A DNA stretch of 64,000 nt from CAZNUM01 sp964539305 (GCA_964539305.1 CAZIIM010000002.1:1-64000), one strand, 5' to 3'; positions 52,924 to 63,126 are shown, counted from the stretch's first letter. Notes: generated from the letters alone by a model not told the origin. A program made the numbers and translations.

Positions 52924-53916
52924 CTAATGCGTCTGCCTGGTTTGAAAATATGAATCCACATTCTTCCGGATTCGTTCTCCAACGGGGATAGTTGTATCGG
53001 GAAAGGGAAAGGGTTTTCCGGTGATGGATTCGTAAAGCTGGATGTAGCGTCGGGACAGTTCAACCACCAAATCTTCCGGTGCTGGGGGCAATTCCGGATC
53101 ATTGTAGGGGTCACAGTGATCTATGTACCAGAGCCGGAGGAATTCTTTGTCGATGCTTTCAGGTTCCTGCCCCTGTTCAAAACGGTCATGATAAGAGGCG
53201 GCCATCCAATAGCGGCTCGAATCAGGTGTGTGAAGTTCATCCACCACCATAGTTTCACCCCTGGAGTCGTAGCCCATTTCATATTTGGTATCCACTAGGA
53301 TCAGACCGTTCTCACGAGCCTTTTCCTGACCAAACTCGAATAGAGTCATTGCCATCTGACTGCAAAGATCCCATTCTTCCTGCCGCATTAAGCCGGTGGA
53401 GACGATTTCCTCCGGACTCACGGGTCGATCGTGATGAACCTCTTTAGTGGTTGGGGTCAGGATTGGTTTTTCCAGTTGCTGGTTTTTTACCAGGCCTTCC
53501 GGGAGTGTATTACCACAATATTCGCGGTGTCCCTGATTGTAAACGGTCCACAGGGAGGTGCTGGTGCTGCCGGTGATGTAACCGCGCACAACAAATTCTA
53601 CAGGGAAGATGGTACATTTTCTGGCAACGGTAACATTGGGGTCAGGTACCGATAAAAGGTGGTTGGGTACCTTGTCAGCCGTTTGTTCAAACCACCAGGC
53701 GCTGGTAAGGTTCAATACCTGTCCCTTAAAGGGGACGGAGGTCAACACCCGGTCAAAGGCACTCTGGCGATCAGTGGTAATCAGGATCAGCAAATCATCG
53801 TACTCGAATCGTTCCCGCACCTTTCCTGAAAATTGTTTTCCTCCCGGTAAACTGATTTCCGTTAAACAATTGTTTAGCGCCGAACGAATACGATCATTGT
53901 AATCCGTGGTAGGCAT
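52924..53916 (-). CDS. purC: SAICAR synthetase
   Basis: PurC joins CAIR and aspartate to make SAICAR. The 330-residue protein is the long, eukaryote-like form: SGKVRERFEYDDLLILITTDRQ in two parts, SAFDRVLTSVPFKGQVLNL, FVVRGYITGSTSTSLW, PTTKEVHHDRPVS and LVDTKYEMG. Its start at 53916 overlaps the end of the purQS fusion by 23 bases; a slightly later start is possible. It precedes purE, matching their consecutive reactions. Confidence 0.95.
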   Translation of the reverse strand: MPTTDYNDRIRSALNNCLTEISLPGGKQFSGKVRERFEYDDLLILITTDRQSAFDRVLTSVPFKGQVLNLTSAWWFEQTADKVPNHLLSVPDPNVTVARKCTIFPVEFVVRGYITGSTSTSLWTVYNQGHREYCGNTLPEGLVKNQQLEKPILTPTTKEVHHDRPVSPEEIVSTGLMRQEEWDLCSQMAMTLFEFGQEKARENGLILVDTKYEMGYDSRGETMVVDELHTPDSSRYWMAASYHDRFEQGQEPESIDKEFLRLWYIDHCDPYNDPELPPAPEDLVVELSRRYIQLYESITGKPFPFPDTTIPVGERIRKNVDSYFQTRQTH

Positions 53917-55168
53917 AACACTCCTGGGAAAAAGGATTGAACAGGATTTTAGTTTCTAAAACCTGTTGAATTATGGGTTCGAAATTAGGTTGGTGTGCTT
54001 TGATAGTCCACAACACACCCCGCTTGATTGAAGTAATACCGCTGATTCCGAAGGTGTGGGTCAACAATTCCTGTTTTCGCCGCCCGATCATATCATCTGA
54101 ATTGCGCACCAGAAAAGAAGCGTCAAAGGATTCGGTTTCCGGCTGTGTCACGTACTCTTTATTGATATTCACCAGTTCACCGGATTCCATTAACGCTTTT
54201 TCCAGCGCTTCCACCTCGCCTCGGCTGGTTCCAATCTCCCAGTGGATGAAACGGTGGACAGCGGCAGGAATACCCAGGTGCTCAAGTGTACTGTTTACAG
54301 AAACGGCTGTATTATCAGTGATAATTTGCTGTACCACCCACTCCAGAGTTGATGGTTCCCGCTCATACGGAATTACCTTTTTTTCAAGGGGACGAAAATC
54401 GAGCGATTTGGATTTTATCGGTTTTTTCTTTTGAATGTAGTTTCGCATGGAAATAAAAATAGCGTCTCCTGCAGGAGTGCGTTCCGGGTGAGGCATCAGC
54501 GCCATAACATTACCGGAAGGATTGGATACCGCCGCCAGGTTGTAAACCGAACCGTTTGGGTTGGTTGGAAATTCCGGAAAGATATTGCCGTCATCATCAC
54601 AATAACGGAATACAGCCTGGTCATTATTAATCAGCAGACGAAGCAATTCTTCAGGAATAACGAAGCGCCCCTCTCCATGGGCCGCTGGAATTTTTATCCA
54701 GTCGCCTTTTTTAAGTTCACTCGTAAAAGCACAGGCCTCCGGCGGGACGGCACTCTGAATATTAACCCAGGCGTTGTAGTACCCTACTCCTACCACATGT
54801 CCCCCCTGGGTGCGCTTATTTTCTGTCAGGGCCATGCCCAGTTGATAATGGTTTAAGCCCGGAACTAAACCTGATTCCACCAGTATCTGGGCACCGTTGC
54901 AGATTCCCAGAACCGGTTTCCCTTTTTCGCTCTCTGTTTTGATCTGATCCATGATGGGGTCCAGGGATGCCAGTACACCTGCCCGGGACCGATCCTCATA
55001 GGAGAATCCACCTGTAAGAATAAAGCCATCAAATTTGGAGAGTTCTCCAGCGGGATTATTCCAGAAAAATTCGCAGGGTGTTAACCCACACCGCTCCAGG
55101 GCCATGCACGTTTCACGCTCCGTATTGGATCCGGGGAACTGGACGACAGCAATCCTGATTTCACGCAT
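53894..55168 (-). CDS. purQ: FGAM synthase PurQ-PurS fusion
   Basis: PurQ supplies ammonia from glutamine to PurL, and PurS bridges them. Residues 1-250 are PurQ: VVQFPGSNTERETCMAL, LTGGFSYEDRSRAG, the nucleophile Cys90 in GICNGAQILV, and His227/Glu229 in MPHPERTP. A ~70-residue unrecognised segment (about 270-345, with WEIGTSRGEVEALEKAL) follows. Residues ~348-424 resemble PurS: an RRKQELLTHTFGISGITSIK pattern, then VLWTIKAH and ILFNPFSQECYAY, like the LLANPVIEDY end of PurS. In the usual layout purS is a separate small gene before purQ. I find no other purS in the cluster. The fusion fits an obligate PurLQS complex. Confidence 0.85.
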   Translation of the reverse strand: MREIRIAVVQFPGSNTERETCMALERCGLTPCEFFWNNPAGELSKFDGFILTGGFSYEDRSRAGVLASLDPIMDQIKTESEKGKPVLGICNGAQILVESGLVPGLNHYQLGMALTENKRTQGGHVVGVGYYNAWVNIQSAVPPEACAFTSELKKGDWIKIPAAHGEGRFVIPEELLRLLINNDQAVFRYCDDDGNIFPEFPTNPNGSVYNLAAVSNPSGNVMALMPHPERTPAGDAIFISMRNYIQKKKPIKSKSLDFRPLEKKVIPYEREPSTLEWVVQQIITDNTAVSVNSTLEHLGIPAAVHRFIHWEIGTSRGEVEALEKALMESGELVNINKEYVTQPETESFDASFLVRNSDDMIGRRKQELLTHTFGISGITSIKRGVLWTIKAHQPNFEPIIQQVLETKILFNPFSQECYAYHGLQ

Positions 55169-55177
55169 GGAGCAACG

Positions 55178-56215
55178 TCACTCAAAAACAATGGTACCAG
55201 GCCCGTCAACGACATACCCGATGTTATAGATTTCCATCTCACCCTCCAGCCGGGCGCGAATATCCGTTTCTGCGTCAGGACCTACAATCAGAACCATCCC
55301 AATCCCCATGTTGAATACGCGGTACATTTCTTCTGTTTTAACTTTACCCAGCTTTTGGAGTGTTTTAAAGATCGGAGGTACGGGCCAATTTTTTGGATTG
55401 AGAATCACGGAGCAATTGGAGGGTAGAACTCTGGGAATGTTTTCAGTGAGACCCCCTCCGGTGATATGGGCAATTCCCCGGATATTAATGTCCGTATCCA
55501 GCAGGGGTAAAAGAATATTCGTGTAATTAATATGTGGGGCTAAAAGAATGTCTCCCAGGGATGCTTCCAGTCCCGGTAGTTGAGTATCAACGGTGTAATG
55601 ATTGTCCTTGAATAGAATTTTCCGGGCTAGGGAATAACCATTGGTATGGAGGCCGCTGGAGGGAAGACCAAGTACCAGATCCCCCTTCTGAATAGATTGG
55701 CCTGTAATGATTTTATCTCGTTCTACCAGTCCAGTGACAACACCAACCAGATCCTGTTCTCCCGGCAGGTATGTATCGGGCATTTCGGCGGTTTCGCCGC
55801 CTACCAATGATACACCACAGTTTTTGCAGGCCAGGGCGATGCCCCCAACAATTTCTTCAATAACCGATGGTATGAGCAGATCATTGGCAATGTAATCCAG
55901 GAATGTTACGGGGCGGGCTCCCAGGGTTAAAATATCGTTGACACAGGCACTGACCAGATCGACACCGATGGTGTCGTAACGTCCAACCATTCGGGCAAGA
56001 ATCATCTTAGTCCCCACCCCATCCATGCTTTGGACAAGGACAGGGTTCTGGTACTGCTTCAATTCAGAACCGAGATCATACAGGGACCCAAAGCTGCCCA
56101 ACCCGGTTAGAACCGCTGGTGAGAATGTTCCCTGGACAATCCTTTTTATCCGGCGTACCGATTCATTGCCTGCATCAATATTGACGCCGGCTGATTTATA
56201 GTCCGATTTGGTCAT
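55178..56215 (-). CDS. purM: AIR synthetase (phosphoribosylformylglycinamidine cyclo-ligase)
   Basis: PurM closes the imidazole ring of AIR using ATP. The 345-residue protein has YKSAGVNIDAGNESV at the start, DGVGTKMILARM, DLVSACVNDILTLGARP, GGETAEMPD and the C-terminal FNMGIGMVLIV. This is a complete PurM with family-normal length. It lies between purL and purQS with 12- and 9-base gaps, next to the FGAM synthase that makes its substrate. Confidence 0.96.
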   Translation of the reverse strand: MTKSDYKSAGVNIDAGNESVRRIKRIVQGTFSPAVLTGLGSFGSLYDLGSELKQYQNPVLVQSMDGVGTKMILARMVGRYDTIGVDLVSACVNDILTLGARPVTFLDYIANDLLIPSVIEEIVGGIALACKNCGVSLVGGETAEMPDTYLPGEQDLVGVVTGLVERDKIITGQSIQKGDLVLGLPSSGLHTNGYSLARKILFKDNHYTVDTQLPGLEASLGDILLAPHINYTNILLPLLDTDINIRGIAHITGGGLTENIPRVLPSNCSVILNPKNWPVPPIFKTLQKLGKVKTEEMYRVFNMGIGMVLIVGPDAETDIRARLEGEMEIYNIGYVVDGPGTIVFE

Positions 56216-56227
56216 GGATGTTTCACC

Positions 56228-58567
56228 CTAGGTTAGTTTCAATCGTAGCCCGTTTGTCCACGCCTCCTTGGCTTTCCGAATAGGGATGTGTATCACTTCA
56301 TTTAGGTTGAGGACCTGGTGATCGGTCGTCTGACCTATGATTTCGAACTCCGTCTCGAACCGATGAAAAATGCGCCTCACCTCTGGTATTTTCTCCGGCA
56401 TAACCTCCATCAGGAAACCACCCGTTTCTGAAAACAGTTGCTTATCCATCCGAAGAGAGGATTGAATCATTACTTCACACCCGATTCCGTTTTTAAAGCT
56501 CATTTCGGCCAGCGCCACAGCTAGGCCACCATCAGAAATATCGTGGCAGGAAAGAATGAGTCCCCGATGAATGGTTTCTACCACGGCCCAAAGTTGTTGC
56601 CGCGTTTCTTTTAGATCGGGTTTCGGCAATTTTGATCCTAGGATGTTGGAAAGGGCGTAATAAGCACTTCCACCACATTCATCTTTTCTTGGGCCAACCA
56701 GCAGAAGAGATGATCCATCCCGTTGGAAATTCATGGTTACCGCTTTCCGGGCGTCGTCCAGTTTCCCAATACAGCAAATGATAGGGCTGGGAGGTATGGC
56801 GCCGTTTTTAGTCTCGTTATAGAAGCTAACGTTTCCTGCCACTATTGGAGTCGGGGAATCGGGAAAATCTTTTAGTGTTATGGTCTGGCAGGCTTCAGCG
56901 ACGCCTCGAACCGATTGTACAAATTCCCACATCTGGTGTTCCTTTTCCGGGTTGCCAAAACAGAGACAATCGGAAATCGCCCAGGGTGTGGCACCGACAG
57001 CAACCACATTGCGCATGGATTCGATCACTGCGTTCACTCCGCACCAGTAAGGATCAATCCGGCCGTAGCGGGGATTATGGTCCGTCGCCAGGGCAATGCC
57101 GGTATGGCGGATTTCCTCCGGATATTTCGGGGAATTAAACGGTGTCAGAATTCCTGCATCCGCCTCACCCGGCTCCACGAGTGTCCGGCCCTGCACCTGT
57201 TTGTCGTAGGTTTCAAATATAGGTTCACGGGAGGCAATATTTTCGTGGGAGAGGAGCTGTAATAAAACCTGATTATAGTCTTCCGGTTTTGGAATTTCAG
57301 GCTCCTGCCCTGCTGGTTTTTTGGGGCTTGTGGGACGGTTGTAGGAAAAACCGCGGGTGACATACTTGGCGGGGGCATGGACAATTTCCTCACCACCGGC
57401 CTTGACAATGTACTGACCGTCAGAACGGATTTTTCCAATGACAGTGGCTTTGGCCCCGGGGGATACACCGGGGAGATCAAATGTTTTATTGTAATGGTCG
57501 ACAATCAGGTTGGTGATTTCTTCAGGGGCTACCCACATAAATCGTTCCTGGGTTTCGGAACAAAGGTAAATGGAGGGGTGCAGATTCTCCATGCCTTTAT
57601 GAACCTGGTCCAGCCAGACTTCACAACCATAACCGGCCGATTCGGCCAATTCAACACTGGCACAGGCAACGCCACCGGCCCCGAGATCTTTGAAACCTAC
57701 CCGATTTAACCAGCCCCGCTCCTTTAGGATATCCATGAGAGTATAGCTGGCTTTTAAGAGATGCCTTTCCAGAAAGGCGTTGGGTTCCTGAACCGCTCCT
57801 TTGTTTTGTTCTTTTTGTTCTTCCTCCAGTTCCAGGGATGCAAAACTGGCACCGCCGAAACCACTGTTGTCTGTTGGTTTGCCCACCAGGATTAAATTGT
57901 AGTTTTCTCCTCCGGCAGGTACGGAGGAATGGATCAGATCATGTTCGTTTAATATGCCGACTGTTACAACCGTCACCAGGCAGTTGTCATTATAACCACT
58001 GTCGTAATAAACATCACCACCTAAATTGGGAATTCCCAGCGGATTCCCGTAGTCGGCAATTCCGGCCACGACACCTTCATGGATCCACTTGGTTCGGTGG
58101 GAATCAATATCCCCAAACCGGAAGGAATCGGTGACGGCCACCACCTGGGCCCCCATGCACAGGACATCGCGGACGTTACCTCCCACCCCGGTGGCAGCTC
58201 CTTCATAGGGAACGATCTGACTGGGATGGTTGTGTGACTCATGACTGATGGCAATACACCACCGATCCCCCTGATTATCCGTGGCCACGGCAACGATTCC
58301 CGCATCTTCCTTGGCCCCCAGAATCACGTTTGGTCCTTCGGTGACGAATTGCTTGAGGTGGTTTCGGCTGCTTTTGTAGGAACAGTGTTCTGACCCCTCG
58401 ATTGAAAATAAGACCAGCTCTGCCAGTGTGGGACTCCGACCAAGCCACTCCATTTGAATTTTTAATACCTCCTCCGGCGTAAGGGGAATCTTCAGTTCGG
58501 TAAGAAGTGCCCTGATTTCCTTTTCAGTAAGGGAACGGAAATCATATGTTTCATTAGAAAGTGACAT
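56228..58567 (-). CDS. purL: FGAM synthase subunit PurL (small type)
   Basis: Small PurL carries the FGAM synthetase activity and needs PurQ and PurS for ammonia delivery. The 779-residue protein has FSIEGSEHCSYKSSRNHLK near residue 53, SHNHPSQIVPYEGAATGVGG, GDVYYDSGYND, and duplicated PurM-like halves with LCSETQERFMW and DISDGGLAVALAEM. Its length and lack of a fused glutaminase show it is not the 1300-residue form of Proteobacteria and Bacteroidetes, which agrees with the separate PurQ-PurS gene. Confidence 0.96.
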   Translation of the reverse strand: MSLSNETYDFRSLTEKEIRALLTELKIPLTPEEVLKIQMEWLGRSPTLAELVLFSIEGSEHCSYKSSRNHLKQFVTEGPNVILGAKEDAGIVAVATDNQGDRWCIAISHESHNHPSQIVPYEGAATGVGGNVRDVLCMGAQVVAVTDSFRFGDIDSHRTKWIHEGVVAGIADYGNPLGIPNLGGDVYYDSGYNDNCLVTVVTVGILNEHDLIHSSVPAGGENYNLILVGKPTDNSGFGGASFASLELEEEQKEQNKGAVQEPNAFLERHLLKASYTLMDILKERGWLNRVGFKDLGAGGVACASVELAESAGYGCEVWLDQVHKGMENLHPSIYLCSETQERFMWVAPEEITNLIVDHYNKTFDLPGVSPGAKATVIGKIRSDGQYIVKAGGEEIVHAPAKYVTRGFSYNRPTSPKKPAGQEPEIPKPEDYNQVLLQLLSHENIASREPIFETYDKQVQGRTLVEPGEADAGILTPFNSPKYPEEIRHTGIALATDHNPRYGRIDPYWCGVNAVIESMRNVVAVGATPWAISDCLCFGNPEKEHQMWEFVQSVRGVAEACQTITLKDFPDSPTPIVAGNVSFYNETKNGAIPPSPIICCIGKLDDARKAVTMNFQRDGSSLLLVGPRKDECGGSAYYALSNILGSKLPKPDLKETRQQLWAVVETIHRGLILSCHDISDGGLAVALAEMSFKNGIGCEVMIQSSLRMDKQLFSETGGFLMEVMPEKIPEVRRIFHRFETEFEIIGQTTDHQVLNLNEVIHIPIRKAKEAWTNGLRLKLT

Positions 58568-58616
58568 GAATACCGGAAGGAATTTAGAAGATTGGCCTTG
58601 TGGTGGAGAAGATCAC

Positions 58617-59909
58617 TTATCTCAGGAGGGTCTGATGCCTTTTGGGTCCCATCGAAATGATCGTAACCGGGCACTGGACCCTTTCTTCAATAAAATGGAT
58701 ATAGTGACGCAGATTTGAAGGAAGATCGGAAAAGCTTTTCTCGTGCAAATCTTCGTCTAAGTGACCCCAGCCGGGAAGTATTTTGTAAACGGGCTTTGCC
58801 TGACGGTAGGCAGATAAACTGGCCGGCATTTCCTTGATTTCATCATGGTTCACCTTATAGGAAACACAAACGGGGATTTCATTGAATTCACTCATAATGT
58901 CCAGTTTTGTAAGGGCAATTTCAGTAAGTCCGTGGACCCGCACGGCCTGCCGGAGCTGGACCAGATCCAACCAGCCCACACGGCGAGGGCGACCAGTGGT
59001 AGTTCCATACTCGTGGCCCTTGTCCCGCAGCTTTTTGGCCGAAGATTCCGGCAGTTCGGTTGGAAAGGGGCTGATCCCAACCCGGGAAACATATGCTTTT
59101 GCGACACCGATAACGCGCCCTAAATGCCGGATTCCGACTCCTGAACCGGCGGAAATATTTCCGGCCACCGTGTTGCTGCTGGTTGTGTGGGGATAAATAC
59201 CGTGATCCACATCCAGGCTGGTGCCCTGGGCCCCTTCGAATAAGATGGACTTCCCATCCTTTAAGGCACGATACAATAGAATTGAAACATCAGCGATATA
59301 GGGTTTGAGTTTCTGTCCGAAGTTTAAATACTCATGAAGAATTTCATCCAGACTCTGGTCCAGAGAAGCGCCCAGGACTTGAGTCAGTATTTGCTGGTTA
59401 AAGCGATAGGCCTTTTCCAGTTTTTCCTGCAGGATGGATGCATCGAGTAAATCAATCATTCGTATTCCCTGGCGATACATTTTATCGGCGTAGACCGGAG
59501 CAATCCCCCGTTTCGTACTGCCGGCAGCCAGGGATCCCTGATGATTCGTTAAAGCTTCATCCATGGCAATATGGTAGGGCATAATGACATGGGCGCGATC
59601 GCTGATTTTGAGATTGGGTTCGATCTTGCGGTTACGCAAATAACGGATTTCTTCCAGCAGGGCCGCGGGATTAATTACAACGCCATTACCAATAATACTA
59701 ACGGGGTGGGGATAAAGGACACCGGAAGGGATCAGGTGGAGCTTATAGGTTTCTTCCCCAACGATTACCGTATGGCCCGCATTGTTCCCGCCATGAAAAC
59801 GGACTACGTAGTCGGAACCATCAGCAAAGAAATCGGTAATTTTCCCTTTGCCTTCATCGCCCCATTGGGCACCTACAATTGCGGTGACGTTGGGCTGCGT
59901 GTGGCTCAC
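58617..59909 (-). CDS. purA: Adenylosuccinate synthetase
   Basis: PurA joins IMP and aspartate with GTP, committing IMP to AMP. The 430-residue protein has the P-loop GAQWGDEGKGKITD (residues 13-26), NNAGHTVIV, STKRGIAPVYADK, LFEGAQGTSLDVDHG and GRPRRVGWLDLV. It starts with GTG at 59909, with no strong ribosome site. It is the first gene in transcription order. Placing the AMP-branch enzyme at the head of a full IMP operon is unusual but biologically sensible. Confidence 0.95.
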   Translation of the reverse strand: MSHTQPNVTAIVGAQWGDEGKGKITDFFADGSDYVVRFHGGNNAGHTVIVGEETYKLHLIPSGVLYPHPVSIIGNGVVINPAALLEEIRYLRNRKIEPNLKISDRAHVIMPYHIAMDEALTNHQGSLAAGSTKRGIAPVYADKMYRQGIRMIDLLDASILQEKLEKAYRFNQQILTQVLGASLDQSLDEILHEYLNFGQKLKPYIADVSILLYRALKDGKSILFEGAQGTSLDVDHGIYPHTTSSNTVAGNISAGSGVGIRHLGRVIGVAKAYVSRVGISPFPTELPESSAKKLRDKGHEYGTTTGRPRRVGWLDLVQLRQAVRVHGLTEIALTKLDIMSEFNEIPVCVSYKVNHDEIKEMPASLSAYRQAKPVYKILPGWGHLDEDLHEKSFSDLPSNLRHYIHFIEERVQCPVTIISMGPKRHQTLLR

Positions 59910-60031
59910 GAAGATAAAAGTTGCTGGCTGGCCTTTGGTATGTGGATAAACCTGTGAAACACAAATTATTGCCCTGGAAGGTTACGAATTATCGCATGAA
60001 TTAATAAACAAAAAACATATCAGTTTTCCGA
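59910..60031 (-). promoter_or_regulatory. Leader region of the purine cluster
   Basis: This 122-base gap lies between the outer-membrane protein gene and purA and should hold the purine-operon promoter. A perfect but isolated DnaA box TGTGGATAA lies at 59941-59949. A weak AAAAC/GTTTT hairpin followed by T residues after the upstream gene could be its terminator. I see no riboswitch or clear operator. Confidence 0.3.
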
Positions 60032-63000
60032 TTAAAATGGGTTGATGAGAGCCAGGCGGAAATACTGGTCGGGAGTTTTATTTTTTTGCCAGTCGGTCGT
60101 TAACTGGGCAGTACCGTAGGAGAGAGTTAAAATCTGCAGCGATAGCCGAATTTCCGCCCCTGCAGTGAAAACCCAGTCCTGTTTTTCTTTTCCTGAATAC
60201 CAGGCGTTTCCGAAATCGGAAATCAGCGCCGCAGATACGACTTTAGGAACCAATGGAAGTCGATACTCTATTGAACCAAACAGCAGTCGATTACCCAATC
60301 GATAACCGTCCCATCCCCGGGGATTGTTGTTTTCAGGAAGGGCGTCAGAAATGGAAGGCAAGGGGGTATTCAGATAAATCGGGAAATCCTCCGTAAAACC
60401 AATGTAATCTTGAGCCGGCGGCGATCCAAACTGGCTGACCGTTTTCAAACGAAGGTACAGGGCGGTTTTTTCAATCGGGATATTGATAAAGGCATCTGTA
60501 ATAAGGCGCCGATAATTAAAATTTCCAAAGAGGTTTGCGTTAGCGTAGTCAAAACGCCCATAGATGCCGTAACCCTGGGTAGGGTGAAGTAAGTTCCACT
60601 TATGGGGTCGCCGGGCAGACCATTGGTAGCTTAGCGATAATAAACCTTCTTTCCCCTTGTCAGGGACGGGGAGATGCTGGAAGTTGGCCGGATCGCGGTC
60701 AATCCATGACCCTGTCTTCCTGTCAATACTGTCTGCTACAACCGGATTGTGGTCGTACAGTGTAACAGAGAGGGTGATCTGATGATCGGCGTATAAATTA
60801 TTCCCCCGGTTAAAGGGCAGGATGGTGGAGATAATGGCACCATTTTTTTGATCCCAAAGACCGTATTTACTCTTGTCATACGGGCGGTAGGATCCATAAA
60901 TATTATAGAAAAGACCCACCCCCCACAGCGGTCCGTGTTGAGCATCGGTGTAGTTGATAAGCCCGCCGGATTGTCCCGGATCCGCTGGATTGAAGATGCC
61001 AGCAAAACTGATGATGTTCCGACCCATGGCATCGCTCCACTGGGTAAAACCGAAAGGTTCCGATGAAGGTATCACCAGGGACGTGACATGTTTAATGTGG
61101 TGGGTAAAGCGGTAGGGTTCCTTTTTTAGGATTACTGGTTCTTTGCTGGGATCGATGTGGGTCAATGGGTATTTCGGGCCGGCTTCTCTCCACGAGGTGT
61201 ACGTTTTGCGGAATGAAGGTGGTTTCGGTACGATGGATTTACGGGGGTTCACCTTCAAGACGCGGACGGTATCAACATCTGCAAGGGTGGTGGCAAATAA
61301 CACAGTATCTTTCGGGACCCACTGGGTGGACCAGATAGCATCTCCCACATCCGTCACCTGATATTTATCTCCGGTGCTCACATCAAGCGTGTAAAGATTT
61401 GGTGTCCCTCCGGCATGGGAAGTATAGGTGATGGTCCGGCCATCCGGATTCCAAACCGGTCGGTAGTCCACTGCCGGGTTATGGGTAAGGCGTTTAATGG
61501 CTTGACTCGGAATATCCATGAGGTAAAGATCCATGTTTCCCTCCGGGCCGGCCATGGCAAATACGATTTTTTTGCCGTCGGGAGACCAGGCAGGGTTCAC
61601 AATTTGTGTATCATCTGTGTAATGTGTCAGCGCCTCCAATGAATCGCCATTCGCTTTGATGGTAAACAGGTTGGAAACATTATTTTGGTGAGCCACAAAA
61701 AGAATTCGATCTCCAGTCGGGGACCAATCCGGGTAGCTGGCCCTGAGGGAATGAGTCAGCCAGAACCCTTTTTTCTTCTCCAGGTTGTAAATACGGAGAT
61801 CCCAGACAAGGGACTGCTGTTGGCCGAAATGATATTTCGTGTAAACCAGGTGTTTACCGTTGGGATCCCAGGAAATACCGGGGTGGAATTGCCCGAAATC
61901 GATGAGATCCTTTTTCCAGATGGGTTTAAGTGATCTGGCGTTTTTCTTTGACGTATCCTGTTTTGTTTTCAGGAATTTGGCTAAAAACGATTTGTAGTGT
62001 TTCCTCTGTTCCAGCTTTTTTTGACGTTTATTTTCTTTCGTTGTGTCGCGGACAGCAATCAGGAAGGATGCATCCAGCTGATCTTCATCGTCTTGGCCGA
62101 TCAGAGCAATTTTGGAGCTGTCGGGGGCAAAGCGGAATCCGCGGAGCTTTTTAATGGGCAGGGTAACAACCTTTCCCACCTCCTCCAGAGCCTCTTTCTG
62201 GGATCGATAACCGTAGTAGTAGGTATTCANNNNNNNNNNNNNNNNNNNNNNNNNNNNNNNNNNNNNNNNNNNNNNNNNNNNNNNNNNNNNNNNNNNNNNN
62301 NNNNNNNNNNNNNNNNNNNNNNNNNNNNNCCCACCTCCTCCAGAGCCTCTTTCTGGGATCGATAACCGTAGTAGTAGGTATTCATATGGCGCCGCCAGTT
62401 CTCATTAAACTGCTTCAGGGAAATGTCGGTCGCTTTTTTAAAACCTTTTTTAAAATTCAATAATTTGAATGCGTTTCTATATTGCAGCGCCTGAACGATG
62501 GTGGAATCACCAAAACGGTCCGACCAGTAAAGTAGTTTTGAAAAACCGTCATGGTGGGGATCCATTTTATTCAGTTCATTTTTCAGGACGTGGGTTTTAT
62601 GAGAAATATCTGCTCGGTAAGGACGCCACCGCTCCGTTTCATACTCTGCTAACCCCTCAACAACCCATCCGGGTATTCCAGACAGGAGGTAAGCCCAGGG
62701 CTGGGGCATCCAGGTACGGATACGGTGGAAAAAGAAAATATGTTGAAGTTCGTGGGACACGACCTGGAATAACCATTTTTTGTCTTCAAGCCAAATCGCC
62801 GCATCATTCTGGTCCACCCAGATAAAGGTTGTGTAGGTCCAGAGGGCAAACCCATTCATGATTTCATCCTCGCTGGTAAAAATGATATCGATCGTTGGAA
62901 TTGAATCCAGCTCCATCTGTTTAAGGAGGATGGGGTACACCTGTTCTGCCAGGGAAGCCCCTTTTACGGCAATGGAATCCAGACCCTGGTGGTAATGAAT

Positions 63001-63126
63001 ATTAAAATGCTCTGTTTTGAGCGTACTCCATTTTAATTCAGGATGAACTCTCCCGCTCCAGTTCCAGGTGCTTTGACTGAATAAAAAACCGGCAAATAGA
63101 AAAAAGAATAAAAGGATGCGTTTCAT
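60032..63126 (-). CDS. Gluzincin metalloprotease, beta-propeller and outer-membrane barrel protein (gap-broken)
   Basis: Removing the 100-N run together with one copy of a duplicated 55-base sequence joins two frames exactly in phase to give 979 residues. The N-terminal part has a signal peptide (MKRILLFFFLFAGFLFS) and a peptidase-MA-like domain with HELQH (125-129) and WVVEGLAEY (Glu157 and Glu161 are candidate third ligands). The middle has TolB/WD40-like propeller repeats (PDWSPTGDRILFV, PAWSPDGKKIVFA, PVWNPDGRTITYT). The last ~330 residues resemble an outer-membrane barrel: GYRLGNRLLFGSIEYRLPL, ALISDFGNAWYSG, and a final phenylalanine, similar to bacterial surface-antigen domains. It is probably a surface or periplasm-facing outer-membrane protease-like protein; its substrate is unknown. 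Confidence 0.82.
62175..62229. repeat. 55-base contig-end duplicate, left copy
   Basis: This sequence is identical to 62330-62384 on the other side of the N run. It is the shared end of two contigs, so one copy is an assembly duplicate. Confidence 0.93.
62230..62329. other. Assembly gap of 100 N
   Basis: Exactly 100 N characters, a conventional placeholder for an unknown-length scaffold gap. Flanking identical 55-mers and the in-phase reading frames indicate that no bases are actually missing. Confidence 0.97.
62330..62384. repeat. 55-base contig-end duplicate, right copy
   Basis: Same 55 bases as 62175-62229. Both copies encode the same residues (from NTYYYGYRS to EALEEV) of the gap-broken gene in the same frame. 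Confidence 0.93.

Noticed and set aside
59941..59949. Perfect DnaA box upstream of purA
   Set aside because: Isolated, 41 kb from the origin candidate; noted in the leader entry but not claimed as functional.
59910..60031. Purine riboswitch before purA
   Set aside because: I looked for the conserved loop and junction bases of the guanine/adenine aptamer on the minus strand and did not find them.
62175..62384. 55-base direct repeats as a mobile-element target duplication
   Set aside because: Flanking exactly a 100-N placeholder and preserving the reading frame when collapsed fits an assembly overlap far better.
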